Assembly (NCBI RefSeq): GCF_014201135.1
Contig: NZ_JACHDR010000001.1
Coordinates: forward strand, 1,178,001 to 1,242,000
Length of the DNA: 64,000 nucleotides
From: Neomicrococcus aestuarii
GTDB lineage: Bacteria; Actinomycetota; Actinomycetes; Actinomycetales; Micrococcaceae
Direction: 5' to 3'
The notes below the pieces were generated by a model. It did no database searches and was not told where the DNA came from. It saw only the letters and a program-made list of their open reading frames with translations. Of the stretch, positions 20,038-28,535 are shown one piece after another. How positions within the stretch are numbered: position 1 is the stretch's first letter; each line of letters starts with the position of its first letter. The translations under genes and the position numbers were made by a program.

Positions 20038-21203
20038 GCGTCTGGGATGACCTACCCGGCCAAGAGCACGCGGTAGAACAACTTCGGCGGGCCGCAGAGA
20101 GCGGCTCCCCCACTCACGCGTGGCTCATGACCGGTCCGCCCGGATCGGGACGTTCCAACGCCGCCCGAGCGTTCGCCGCGGCGCTTCTCTGCGAGCGCGG
20201 CACCGGATGTGGAGAATGCCACGCCTGCCGGACCGTGTTGGCCGATTCCAACCCGGACGTCACCACCGTGGTCACCGAGAACGTCACCTACATGATCGAA
20301 GACGTCCGCGAGCTCATCACCAAAGCTCAAGACCGCCCGGCCTCGGGCGCTTGGCGCGTCATCATCATGGAAGACGCCGATCGCATGACCGAGCGCACCA
20401 CCAACGTGCTGCTCAAGGCCATCGAGGAGCCACCACCGCATTCGGTATGGATCCTGTGCGCTCCCAGTCCCGCCGACGTGCTCGTGACCATTCGTTCGCG
20501 TTGCCGCAACGTGAACCTACGCGTGCCCAGCCGTGAATCCGTCACCGAACTGTTGATCCGCCGCGACGGGCTCTCCCCCGAACAAGCCGACTTCGCAGCC
20601 CGCGTCAGCCAAGGCCACATCGGTATTGCCCGCCGCCTCGCACGCTCCGAAGAAACACGGAAGCGTCGTGAAACCACCGTCAGAATTCCGTTTGCTTTGA
20701 AGTCGGCGTCCGACGCCGTCCGTGCAGCCGGCACCCTCGTAGACCTTGCCACCGCTGAGGCGACGTCCTCCGCAGATGATCGCGCAGCCGAGGAAGAACG
20801 CGGACTCCGCACCGCGTTCGGCATCGAAGCGGACGCCACCATTCCGCCGCAGCTGCGCTCGCAGTTCAAGAACATCGAAGAGACTCGCAAGCGTCGCGCT
20901 CGCCGTGGCATCCACGACTCTTTGGACCGCTCGCTGTTAGATGTTGCCACCGTGTACCGGGACATTCTCACGTTGCAGCTCGACACCAACGAAGAGCTCA
21001 TCAACGAGCACTTGCGGGATCAGTTGCAGGATGTTGCGAACCGTTCGAGCGCCACGGACACCCTCGCGCACATTGACGCGATCTCCTTGGCTCGCCACCA
21101 CATCACGTCCAACGTGAACCCGCTCATGGCGGTCGAGGCCATGATGGTCTCCCTGATTTCTCAGCACTCCACCTATTCGACCTCGCAAGGAGTCCGCTCG
21201 TGA
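20034..21203 (+). CDS. holB: DNA polymerase III subunit delta'
   Basis: Clamp-loader subunit. The 389-residue protein has an AAA+ fold with a P-loop variant GPPGSGRSN (Arg in place of the usual Lys), a four-cysteine zinc module CERGTGCGECHACRT, the Walker B-like IIMEDADRMTE, and the SRC arginine-finger motif IRSRCRNV. It starts with GTG overlapping tmk and ends overlapping the GTG of the next gene, giving a tightly coupled three-gene unit. Confidence 0.93.
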   Translation: MSVWDDLPGQEHAVEQLRRAAESGSPTHAWLMTGPPGSGRSNAARAFAAALLCERGTGCGECHACRTVLADSNPDVTTVVTENVTYMIEDVRELITKAQDRPASGAWRVIIMEDADRMTERTTNVLLKAIEEPPPHSVWILCAPSPADVLVTIRSRCRNVNLRVPSRESVTELLIRRDGLSPEQADFAARVSQGHIGIARRLARSEETRKRRETTVRIPFALKSASDAVRAAGTLVDLATAEATSSADDRAAEEERGLRTAFGIEADATIPPQLRSQFKNIEETRKRRARRGIHDSLDRSLLDVATVYRDILTLQLDTNEELINEHLRDQLQDVANRSSATDTLAHIDAISLARHHITSNVNPLMAVEAMMVSLISQHSTYSTSQGVRS

Positions 21204-22765
21204 CCAAGACCCGCGTGAAACTGGCCGCCCTGATCGGAAGCGTGACGCTCGCGCTGACCGCGTGCGTGCCCGGTTCTTCGAACGGCTCCTCGTCCGCTAG
21301 CGGAAGCGGCGCGTCCGCCACGGCTACTACGACGACGCAAGCTGCGGCGTCGTCATTGCCTGCGGCCCCCGCTGGGCTTGAGGATTACTACGGCCAGCAG
21401 CCCGAATGGGAGAAGTGCGGGAATCTGGAGTGCGCGAACGTTGAAGTGCCGCTCGATTACAAGAACCCTGCTGGCGAGCGCATTTCCATCGCCGTCAACC
21501 GCTTGAAGGCCACTGATACGGCGCAAGGCTCGATCATCATCAACCCGGGTGGTCCAGGCGCTTCCGGCGTGGATCTGGTGGCCTCCGGTAGTGCCATGTT
21601 TAGCGAGACGTTGAAGAAGAATTTCAACGTGGTGGGTTTTGACCCGCGCGGAATTTCGCGTTCCGAAGCCGTGGAATGTCTGACGGATGCGGAACGGGAT
21701 GAAGCTGCCACGGATAACACCGAGCCGGAGAACACCACCGCCTACATGGACTTCGTGGAGGACTCCGTCAAGGAATACACGGCCAAGTGTGCGGAGAAGT
21801 CCAGCAAGATTTTGGGTTTCGTGGATACGGCAAGCTCCGCGCGTGATCTGGATATTTTGCGCGATGCCCTCGGTGATTCCAAGCTGAACTATTTAGGCTA
21901 TTCCTACGGCACCAAGCTGGGCGCCACCTACGCCGGCTTGTTCCAAGAGAACACCGGCAAGCTGGTGCTGGACGGCGCCATGGATCCTTCGCTGAACGAA
22001 AGCGAAATTACTATCGGCCAGGCCAAGGGCTTCGAGAACGCCATCACCGCGTACCTTGAGGACTGCTTGTCTGATGCGGCTAGTTGCCCGTTCGAAGGTT
22101 CCGTGGACGATGCCCGCGAACAGCTGATCTCGGTGATCGATTCCGTGATTGAGCAGCCAATTCCGACGAACATGGACCGTGAAGTGTCCGTGACGCAGTT
22201 CGTCAACGGCTTCATCACGCCGTTCTATGAGGATTCCTTGTGGCCGCTACTTTCGCTGGCGCTCACGGACATCATCAACGATGACAACGGTGACAACATC
22301 TTGGCGCTCGCCGATGCTTCGGCCGGCCGCGAGGACAACGGTACGTACAACGGCAACCAAGAGGACGCGTTCAACGCCGTGAACTGCTTGGATTACCCGC
22401 GCGGGGCAACCCGTGCGCAAATGAGCGCCGAGTACGACGAGCTCGTGGAAGCCTCCCCCGTGCTGGGTCGATTCTTGGCCTTCGGCGGGTTCATGTGTAA
22501 CAACTGGCCTGTAGAAGCAACGAACACCCCGGCCCCTGCCTCAGCGGATAACGCCGCCCCGATTGTCATCATCGGCACCACCGGCGACCCAGCCACCCCG
22601 TACGAATGGTCGAAGTCGCTCAACGAGCAGCTAAAGACCTCCGTCCTGGTCACCTACGAGGGCGAAGGCCACACCGCCTACGGCCGCTCCAACCCGTGCA
22701 TCACGGACGCCGTCGACACGTACTTCGTAGAGGGCACCGTGCCGCAGGACGGGCTGACCTGCTAA
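21200..22765 (+). CDS. Secreted alpha/beta-hydrolase lipoprotein (tripeptidyl aminopeptidase type)
   Basis: The 521-residue protein has a lipoprotein signal peptide ending LALTACVPGSSNGSSS with lipidated Cys, then a Ser/Ala/Thr linker. The catalytic domain shows the oxyanion segment IINPGGPGASGVD, nucleophile serine in LGYSYGTKLG, the acid in IIGTTGDPATPYEWS and His in GEGHTAYGRS; the C-terminal half matches the TAP-like domain of Streptomyces tripeptidyl aminopeptidases. It likely cleaves peptides at the cell surface. Coupling to holB by GTGA is probably a matter of expression rather than shared function. Confidence 0.88.
   Translation: MTKTRVKLAALIGSVTLALTACVPGSSNGSSSASGSGASATATTTTQAAASSLPAAPAGLEDYYGQQPEWEKCGNLECANVEVPLDYKNPAGERISIAVNRLKATDTAQGSIIINPGGPGASGVDLVASGSAMFSETLKKNFNVVGFDPRGISRSEAVECLTDAERDEAATDNTEPENTTAYMDFVEDSVKEYTAKCAEKSSKILGFVDTASSARDLDILRDALGDSKLNYLGYSYGTKLGATYAGLFQENTGKLVLDGAMDPSLNESEITIGQAKGFENAITAYLEDCLSDAASCPFEGSVDDAREQLISVIDSVIEQPIPTNMDREVSVTQFVNGFITPFYEDSLWPLLSLALTDIINDDNGDNILALADASAGREDNGTYNGNQEDAFNAVNCLDYPRGATRAQMSAEYDELVEASPVLGRFLAFGGFMCNNWPVEATNTPAPASADNAAPIVIIGTTGDPATPYEWSKSLNEQLKTSVLVTYEGEGHTAYGRSNPCITDAVDTYFVEGTVPQDGLTC
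21328..21354 (+). repeat. Inverted pair of the TACGACGACGC oligomer
   Basis: TACGACGACGCAAGC is followed directly by GCTGCGGCGTCGTC inside the linker codons of the lipoprotein gene. It is one copy of the dispersed oligomer described in the findings. Confidence 0.6.
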
Positions 22766-22796
22766 AGCGCTAACGCGTTCTAACGTCGATGTCGAT

Positions 22797-23735
22797 TTAC
22801 GCTGCGCCTGCGGAAGTAAACCGTTCGTAGGCCAGCTCCAACAGATCTTTACGCGGTTGCTCTTTCTTATTTTCCGGTAGCTTCATGAGCTTATTGTTGT
22901 GCAGCTCTTTTAGTCCGTGCTGCAGCATCGGCCCGTCGATCTCTTCCAAGAGATCCGGCCGGATCTTCACTACGAAGTCCGGTGTGACGCCGAGAATGTT
23001 TGAATCGAAAGCGGCGTGGTGAATCTTGCACAGCGCCATCCCGTTGACCACAGAGGCGATTCCAACATCATGCCGATCCGGCATGATGTGTGCCGCATCA
23101 AGAAGCTGGTAGTGCCCCAGGTTGCAGACCGCGCACCGGGTCTCGTAGGCACGCAGCACGGACGCCCGGAAGACGGGCTGGTGCAATCGTATGGTTGTCT
23201 CGGTACGTAAGTAGCGCCGCATGGTTTCTTGGATGGGGCTTTCCTGGCCCACGACGTCCGGGATGATGGCCGAGGCGTCCATCGGTGCCACCACGAATCT
23301 CTGTAAGTGTGCCTCTTCGTCCACTAAAAACACTGGGGCAACTACTTGGTACCTTGCTGGCGCGCGACCAATTCCCACAAACCAGATCATCGGCATCTGA
23401 CGTTGCATGGATGTCCGCAGAGCCACATTTGTGAAGAGGAACGGATCGTCCCCTTCCCACATGTACCGAGGCAGACCGTCTTGACCAATCTCGTCCTCAT
23501 AGGGACGCTCTTTTCCCGGTTCGCGGAAGGTGGTCACGATGGTCAGTGCACCTTCAAAACCTTTGGGTCGCCAGATCCCGCGTGACTGATCGATGAGCCG
23601 AAACTTCTCGCCCTCGAATCTGAACTCGGCGATTTCCTCGCGTGTCAGGGGAAGCCGGCCGTTGTCCGTGACCATGGATAACCATTCGATGGCTTCGAGA
23701 CGAAGCTTGCTTTCTCTGTCCCCGGAGTTCGCCAC
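22797..23735 (-). CDS. HNH endonuclease (predicted restriction-type)
   Basis: A 312-residue protein. The C-terminal HNH nuclease has a CxxC zinc pair (RCAVCNLGHYQLLDAAHIMPD), the metal His pair within AHI and the NGMALCKIHHAAFDSNIL stretch typical of COG3440-like predicted restriction endonucleases. The N-terminal 180 residues (RGIWRPKGFEGALTIVTTF and the following beta-rich part) resemble the DNA- or modified-base-recognition region of such enzymes. No methyltransferase is next to it, so a modification-dependent or solitary defence role is possible. It sits beside tRNA-Thr and looks somewhat lower in GC than its neighbours. Confidence 0.8.
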   Translation of the reverse strand: MANSGDRESKLRLEAIEWLSMVTDNGRLPLTREEIAEFRFEGEKFRLIDQSRGIWRPKGFEGALTIVTTFREPGKERPYEDEIGQDGLPRYMWEGDDPFLFTNVALRTSMQRQMPMIWFVGIGRAPARYQVVAPVFLVDEEAHLQRFVVAPMDASAIIPDVVGQESPIQETMRRYLRTETTIRLHQPVFRASVLRAYETRCAVCNLGHYQLLDAAHIMPDRHDVGIASVVNGMALCKIHHAAFDSNILGVTPDFVVKIRPDLLEEIDGPMLQHGLKELHNNKLMKLPENKKEQPRKDLLELAYERFTSAGAA

Positions 23736-23866
23736 CGTTCACCTTTTCAAAAACTCACATGCTGCCACTTCAAACACGCAAAACGTCCAACTGCCGGCAG
23801 CTTATCCCGTTTTGACCGAACTGCCCAGGGTCAAGTAAAGTTATTTCTCGCGGCCACGGCCGCTCA

Positions 23867-23942
23867 GCCCCAATAGCTCAGTCGGTAGAGCGTTTCACTC
23901 GTAATGAAAAGGTCGCCAGTTCGATTCTGGCTTGGGGCTCCA
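23867..23942 (+). tRNA. tRNA-Thr (anticodon CGT)
   Basis: Cloverleaf: acceptor GCCCCAA/TTGGGGC, D-arm GCTC/GAGC, anticodon stem TTTCA/TGAAA with loop CTCGTAA (anticodon CGT), T-loop TTCGATT. CCA is encoded in the DNA. Confidence 0.95.
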
Positions 23943-24032
23943 TAGAAACCCCGGGATAGCGAACGGATCCCGGGGTTTCGACCTTTAATCAGCCAACTAC
24001 TTTGTTACGTCTTCGACGAAGTGCGGAAGACT

Positions 24033-24315
24033 TTAAGACAACGGCTTGAGCTGGGCAAACACCGCGTTGATGAGCTCCTGAGAATCCACGCAGTAGAGCG
24101 TGGCACCCAGAATCTGGTGCGACTCCGCATCCACCAAGAACTTGATGAGTCCGCGAGGGTCCCCCACAATCTTCGGACGCGGCATGACCGCGATAGAAGC
24201 CACCGGCACCGACGTCACCAGAACGGAACGGCCGGATTGTCGCGCCTCAGTTTCGCTCAAACCCACGGAAGCCAGCGGCCTGGTCAAGAAAGGTTCCGGC
24301 GTACTCAGTCATAGA
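24033..24315 (-). pseudogene. C-terminal remnant of a pyridine nucleotide-disulfide oxidoreductase
   Basis: The frame encodes RPLASVGLSETEARQSG, KIVGDPRGLIKFLVDAESHQILGAT and SQELINAVF, which is the dimerisation domain of FAD-dependent disulfide oxidoreductases of the dihydrolipoamide dehydrogenase/mercuric reductase group. The FAD and NAD domains (about 350 residues) are absent upstream, where a terminator and an aldo/keto reductase follow. A TTG start would give an 84-residue orphan domain that cannot be catalytic, so it is a decayed fragment, possibly left by a deletion next to tRNA-Thr. Confidence 0.65.
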
Positions 24316-24319
24316 AAAA

Positions 24320-24366
24320 CGATACCCCTCCCAGTCAGCGCTAGTTAGCGCCCGGGAGGGGTATCG
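24320..24366. terminator. Hairpin downstream of the aldo/keto reductase
   Basis: CGATACCCCTCCC pairs with GGGAGGGGTATCG. It follows the aldo/keto reductase stop on the minus strand and precedes the oxidoreductase remnant; A/T runs flank both sides. Confidence 0.75.
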
Positions 24367-24380
24367 ATCAGCTACGAGGT

Positions 24381-25226
24381 TTACTCGAAGTTAGCCGTCA
24401 GCGGGTCAGCGCCCACGCGTCCGGCGGTGTCCTTATCCAGGGCATCGATCAGCGCGATGTCCTCAGCGGACAGCGTCACGTTCACGGCTTCGAAGTTCTC
24501 GCGGATGCGGGCTGAAGTGACGGACTTTGGAATGACCACGAAGCCCTTCGCAAGGTGCCACGCGATGACAACCTGCGCCGGGGTAGCGCCCACGCGGGCA
24601 CCGATTTCGGCGAAGACTGGCTCGTCCAAAAGGCCCTTTCCGGAGCCGAGCGGCGAGTAGGACTCGTGCAGGATATTGTGCTTGGCTTCGTACGCTGCGA
24701 TCTCGCGCTGCTGGAAGTGCGGGTGCGTCTCAAGCTGGTGGATGACCGGAGAAACTCCGGTCTCGGCGACGATTTCATCGAGCGCTGGGATCGAGAAGTT
24801 GGAGACGCCGATGGACTTCACGCGGCCCTGCTTCTGCAGTTCCACGAGCGCCTTCCACGTTTCCACGTGCTTGCCCTTGGCCGGAACCAGCCAGTGAATC
24901 AAGAGCAGGTCAAGGGTATCGAGACCCAGACGCTCCATGGAGGCGTCGAACGCACGGAGGGCGTTGTCATAGCCGTGGTCTGCGTTCCAGATCTTGGTGG
25001 TGATGAAAAGTTCTTCAGGGGAAAGACCGGATGCCTTGATGGCACGGCCTACGCCTGCTTCGTTTCCGTAGATGCGTGCGGTGTCGATGTGGCGGTAGCC
25101 AGCTTCGAAAGCCTCGGTAACGACGCGCTCGGCGACGTCATCTTGGACCTGCCACACGCCAAAGCCCAACTGGGGAATGGTGTTGCCGTCGGAGAAGGTG
25201 AGTTTGGGGGATGTAATTTCACTCAT
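24381..25226 (-). CDS. Aldo/keto reductase
   Basis: A 281-residue NADPH-dependent aldo/keto reductase of the 2,5-diketo-D-gluconate reductase type. The tetrad is visible: Asp in YRHIDTARIYGNEAGVG, Tyr in RIYGNE, Lys in LFITTKIWN and the position normally His in LLLIHWLVP. The cofactor segment VVIPKSVTSARIRENFE is present. The ATG at 25226 is chosen because the family start (KLTFSDGNTIPQLGFG) follows shortly. It is seven bases downstream of the next gene on the same strand. Confidence 0.92.
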   Translation of the reverse strand: MSEITSPKLTFSDGNTIPQLGFGVWQVQDDVAERVVTEAFEAGYRHIDTARIYGNEAGVGRAIKASGLSPEELFITTKIWNADHGYDNALRAFDASMERLGLDTLDLLLIHWLVPAKGKHVETWKALVELQKQGRVKSIGVSNFSIPALDEIVAETGVSPVIHQLETHPHFQQREIAAYEAKHNILHESYSPLGSGKGLLDEPVFAEIGARVGATPAQVVIAWHLAKGFVVIPKSVTSARIRENFEAVNVTLSAEDIALIDALDKDTAGRVGADPLTANFE

Positions 25227-25233
25227 TCGTTCA

Positions 25234-25743
25234 TCATGCCACCGCGGCGAGCTTCGCTTCCGCGCGCTCCACACCGTCCGTGACGGCAGCGACGCGCCTG
25301 CGCACGCTCGCGGCTGGCCCACTTTCCGCGGATTCCTGCGGATCTAGTACGACGACGCCGCTCGATTTTTGCAGGAAAGCCATCGCAAGTGCCTGGGCGG
25401 CTTGGGCGAGGTCGTTCGCAGTATGCGAAAGTTCGCGGTGAATTTCCACGCCGGGACCGGGGATATTGTTCTCCTCGCTGGGCCACAGCTCTTGAGCGCG
25501 GACGCAAATGGCGCGCACGCTCGGCAAAACATCAACGCATTCGTTGGCTAGGGACACCATGGCGTTGTGGAATTCGGCGTTCTCTTCGGTAAATGCTTCC
25601 TGCTCCAGGATCTGGTGGAAGCGGTCTAACGCTCGCACGTACCGATCGTGGGCGCGGCGCCATACTCCGTTGCCGAGCTCTTTCGCTTCCCGCCGATTCG
25701 CTCGCCATGTGCCGAAAATTCCACGTGCCATGCCCTCAAGCAT
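25234..25743 (-). CDS. Hypothetical protein, helical
   Basis: A 169-residue, mostly helical soluble protein (WRANRREAKELGNGVWRRAHDRYVRALDRFHQILEQ), with no signal peptide or catalytic motif I recognise. It directly precedes the aldo/keto reductase gene. The MARGIFGTW methionine four codons in may be the true start. The codons at 25346-25362 carry a copy of the AGTACGACGACGCCGCT oligomer, there reading as Val-Val-Val on the coding strand. Confidence 0.6.
   Translation of the reverse strand: MLEGMARGIFGTWRANRREAKELGNGVWRRAHDRYVRALDRFHQILEQEAFTEENAEFHNAMVSLANECVDVLPSVRAICVRAQELWPSEENNIPGPGVEIHRELSHTANDLAQAAQALAMAFLQKSSGVVVLDPQESAESGPAASVRRRVAAVTDGVERAEAKLAAVA
25346..25362 (+). repeat. Copy of the dispersed oligomer AGTACGACGACGCCGCT
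   Basis: Identical over 17 bases to the copy at 39684-39700 in an unrelated gene and reading frame. Confidence 0.65.
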
Positions 25744-25783
25744 TCCACGAGCAACGGTGCGGTCTGAAACTGAGAAAACACAT

Positions 25784-25818
25784 CGGGCCTCACTTCGTAG
25801 TATCCGAAGTGAGGCCCG
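25784..25818 (-). terminator. Terminator after the cstA-ybdD unit
   Basis: CGGGCCTCACTTCG and CGAAGTGAGGCCCG form a perfect 14-base stem; on the minus strand TGTGTTTTC follows. Confidence 0.8.
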
Positions 25819-25872
25819 AGTTAATGCGAGTGATATTTGATTATGGCTGACGCACAGGCAATTCTGCGGGAT

Positions 25873-26094
25873 TTAGCAGCATCGGCCTTGCGGGTTATCG
25901 TCCTGCCACTTGTTGTAATCCCGCCACCACTGGCGTTCGCTCACGGGAGGCTCGTCCGGGTGGTGCTTGGAATGGTGCTCCAAATACCTCTTGTACTTGT
26001 CCCCGCCCAAGACGCCCTCGAAGTAATCGGAGAGCGCTTTGGCACCCGAAACAAGCTGCGTGGCGCTTCCGCGGAAGAGCTCGCTAACCGTCAT
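25873..26094 (-). CDS. YbdD/YjiX family protein
   Basis: A 73-residue protein starting at the ATG preceded by AGGAGG. The core GDKYKRYLEHHSKHHPDEPPVSERQWWRDYNKWQDDNPQGRCC is diagnostic of the YbdD/YjiX family, always found immediately downstream of cstA/btsT-type pyruvate or peptide transporters, to which it is thought to be an accessory factor. The cstA gene lies 65 bases upstream on the same strand. Confidence 0.9.
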   Translation of the reverse strand: MTVSELFRGSATQLVSGAKALSDYFEGVLGGDKYKRYLEHHSKHHPDEPPVSERQWWRDYNKWQDDNPQGRCC

Positions 26095-26159
26095 GATGAA
26101 CCTCCTAGAATCTGATCTCCCGTGGTGTGCGGGATTCACAGCAATTACGTGATCGCTCG

Positions 26160-28403
26160 TTAGTGCTTTGCCCGAGTTGGCTGCAGTTCGGCGGGAAGAT
26201 TGGCCCACTGCTTCTCGAGTTCCTTCTCCGCAGGGCTGGAAATCACACCAGCTGGTGCGTAGATGCGGGACTCCACTACGGGATCTTCGGTTTCATCGCC
26301 GCGACCGTTCGGGAAGCTGCGGATGGTAGCGATGATGGCCGTGACAATCACGGTGAGCGTCAGCACCAAGAAGATGATCGAGAGCGTGCCCTGGACCGTG
26401 GTGTTGCGGACCACGGCTTCCATGGCTTCTACGGTCTTGGCGGTGCCGAAGCTTTCCTTGCCCTCATCGAGCGCCTTGCGGAAGGCAGCATTTTGCGCCC
26501 AGTAACCAATAGCCGGAACCGGCGAGAAGATCTTGTAGAGCGAGGCCACGGTGGTGACAACGGTCGCGAAGACCAGCGGAACAATAACCACCCAGAGGTG
26601 CTTGAAGTTGCCGCGGCGAGCCACGATGGTCATGACAACTGCGAGCGCGAGCGCCGCCAACAACTGGTTAGCGATACCGAAGAGCGGGAAGAACGTGTTG
26701 ATGCCGCCGAGCGGATCGGTGACGCCGAGGATCAGGATGTAACCCCAACCAGCTACCATCAATGCGGTACAAATCCATGCACCCAGTCGCCATGAGGTGT
26801 CCTTGAACTTCGGGATGAAGTTGCCGAGGGCATCCTGGAGCATGAAGCGGGCAACACGAGTTCCAGCGTCCACAGCGGTGAGGATGAACAGCGCCTCGAA
26901 CATGATGGCGAAGTGGTACCAGAAGCCCATCATGGCGGTGCCGCCGAACCACTGGTTCATGATGTGCGCAATACCCACGGCAAGCGTTGGAGCGCCACCA
27001 GTACGGGACACCACGGACTCTTCGCCCACGTTGCGGGCGAGCTCGGTCAGGACGTCCGGCGTGAGGTTCACGCCGACCAATCCCAGCGAGTTCACGAACG
27101 CTACGGCGCCTTCCACGGTTCCGCCGGTGGCGGCCGCCGAGGAGTTCATAGCGAAGTAGATGCCGCGGTCAATCGAGATAGCAGCAACAAGGGCCATGAT
27201 GGCAACGAAGGATTCCATGAGCATGCCGCCGTAGCCCAAGAAACGCGTCTGGCGTTCCTTTTCAACGAGCTTCGGGGTGGTGCCGGAGGAGATGAGCGCG
27301 TGGAACCCGGAGAGGGCACCACAGGCAATCGTCACGAACAAGAACGGGAAGAGCGGGCCGGCAACAACCGGTCCGTCTGTGCGGGAAGCGTACTCAGAGA
27401 ACGCTGGGACGGAGATCTCGGGACGCACCACAATGATGGCGATCGCCAGCAGAGCGATCACGCCGATCTTCATGAACGTGGAGAGGTAGTCGCGAGGTGC
27501 CAACAAGAGCCACACGGGCAACACTGCGGCCACGAAGCCGTAGATGATGATGGCCCAAGCAATGACCGGGCGGTCCAGGTGGAAGAGTGCGGAACCCCAT
27601 TCGGATTCGGCAACCCAGCGGCCGGAGATGATCGCGAACATCAACAGCACGAAGCCGATCACGGAGATTTCCATGACCTTGCCCGGGCGGATGTATCGCA
27701 AGTAGATGCCCATGAAGAGGGCGATAGGAATGGTGAGAGCCACGGAGTACACGCCCCACGCAGATTCACCCAGTGCGTTAACCACCACGAGGGCCAAGAT
27801 GGCCACGATGATGATCATGATGGTCAAGGTCGCCAGTAGGGCTGCGGTGCCACCGATGAGACCCAGCTCTTCGCGAGCCATCTGGCCCAGCGAACGACCG
27901 CCGCGGCGCATCGAGAAGAACATGACCAAGTAGTCCTGCACGGCACCGGCGAGGATCACGCCGATGATGATCCAGAGCGTACCTGGCAAGTAGCCAAGCT
28001 GTGCGGCAAGCACAGGTCCAACAAGTGGGCCGGCGCCGGCGATAGCTGCGAAGTGGTGTCCGAAAAGCACGCGACGGTCCGTGGGCATGAAGTCTTTGCC
28101 GTTGGACTTGTACTCTGCCGGCGTTGCACGGAAGTCATCCGGCTGGGTGATCTTCTTCTCGATGTACTTCGAGTAGAAGCGGTAGGCAATCAAGTAGGTT
28201 GCAACAGCAGCGAAAACGAACCAAATGGCATTGATCGTTTCGCCGCGAGAAATGGCTAGAACGCCCCACGCGATGCCACCGATGAGTGCAATAGCAACCC
28301 AGATAGCAATTTTCATGGGAGTCCACTTTTTGTCCTCAGCCTCGAGGACTTCAGGATCAACGCCAGCTGGTGGCAATTGAGCCTGCGATGTTGGTGTACT
28401 CAC
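26160..28403 (-). CDS. cstA: Carbon starvation protein CstA family transporter
   Basis: An integral membrane transporter of 747 residues with many hydrophobic segments. In E. coli the relatives CstA and BtsT take up peptides and pyruvate. The signature region VLFGHHFAAIAGAGPLVGPVLAAQLG and the MFFSMRRGGRSLGQMAREELG loop are present. The GTG at 28401-28403 with GAGGAGA upstream is chosen over a further upstream ATG, giving MSTPTSQAQ. It forms a unit with ybdD. No clear CRP site was found in its 130-base upstream gap. Confidence 0.95.
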   Translation of the reverse strand: MSTPTSQAQLPPAGVDPEVLEAEDKKWTPMKIAIWVAIALIGGIAWGVLAISRGETINAIWFVFAAVATYLIAYRFYSKYIEKKITQPDDFRATPAEYKSNGKDFMPTDRRVLFGHHFAAIAGAGPLVGPVLAAQLGYLPGTLWIIIGVILAGAVQDYLVMFFSMRRGGRSLGQMAREELGLIGGTAALLATLTIMIIIVAILALVVVNALGESAWGVYSVALTIPIALFMGIYLRYIRPGKVMEISVIGFVLLMFAIISGRWVAESEWGSALFHLDRPVIAWAIIIYGFVAAVLPVWLLLAPRDYLSTFMKIGVIALLAIAIIVVRPEISVPAFSEYASRTDGPVVAGPLFPFLFVTIACGALSGFHALISSGTTPKLVEKERQTRFLGYGGMLMESFVAIMALVAAISIDRGIYFAMNSSAAATGGTVEGAVAFVNSLGLVGVNLTPDVLTELARNVGEESVVSRTGGAPTLAVGIAHIMNQWFGGTAMMGFWYHFAIMFEALFILTAVDAGTRVARFMLQDALGNFIPKFKDTSWRLGAWICTALMVAGWGYILILGVTDPLGGINTFFPLFGIANQLLAALALAVVMTIVARRGNFKHLWVVIVPLVFATVVTTVASLYKIFSPVPAIGYWAQNAAFRKALDEGKESFGTAKTVEAMEAVVRNTTVQGTLSIIFLVLTLTVIVTAIIATIRSFPNGRGDETEDPVVESRIYAPAGVISSPAEKELEKQWANLPAELQPTRAKH

Positions 28404-28535
28404 GACTCTCCTCAAACAACGGTGTGTGATGAAATTTGGTACTTGTTGCGGCGTCTTATCCCCTTGACAATTCCGCAACTACACCAAAGAGAGTACGCCA
28501 GCAGAAGCAAGACGTCGATCACGAACGCACCCTAG

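Noticed and set aside
28420-28440. CRP-like site upstream of cstA (TGTGATGAAATTTGG)
   Set aside because: Only one half-site is present; the second half lacks TCACA.
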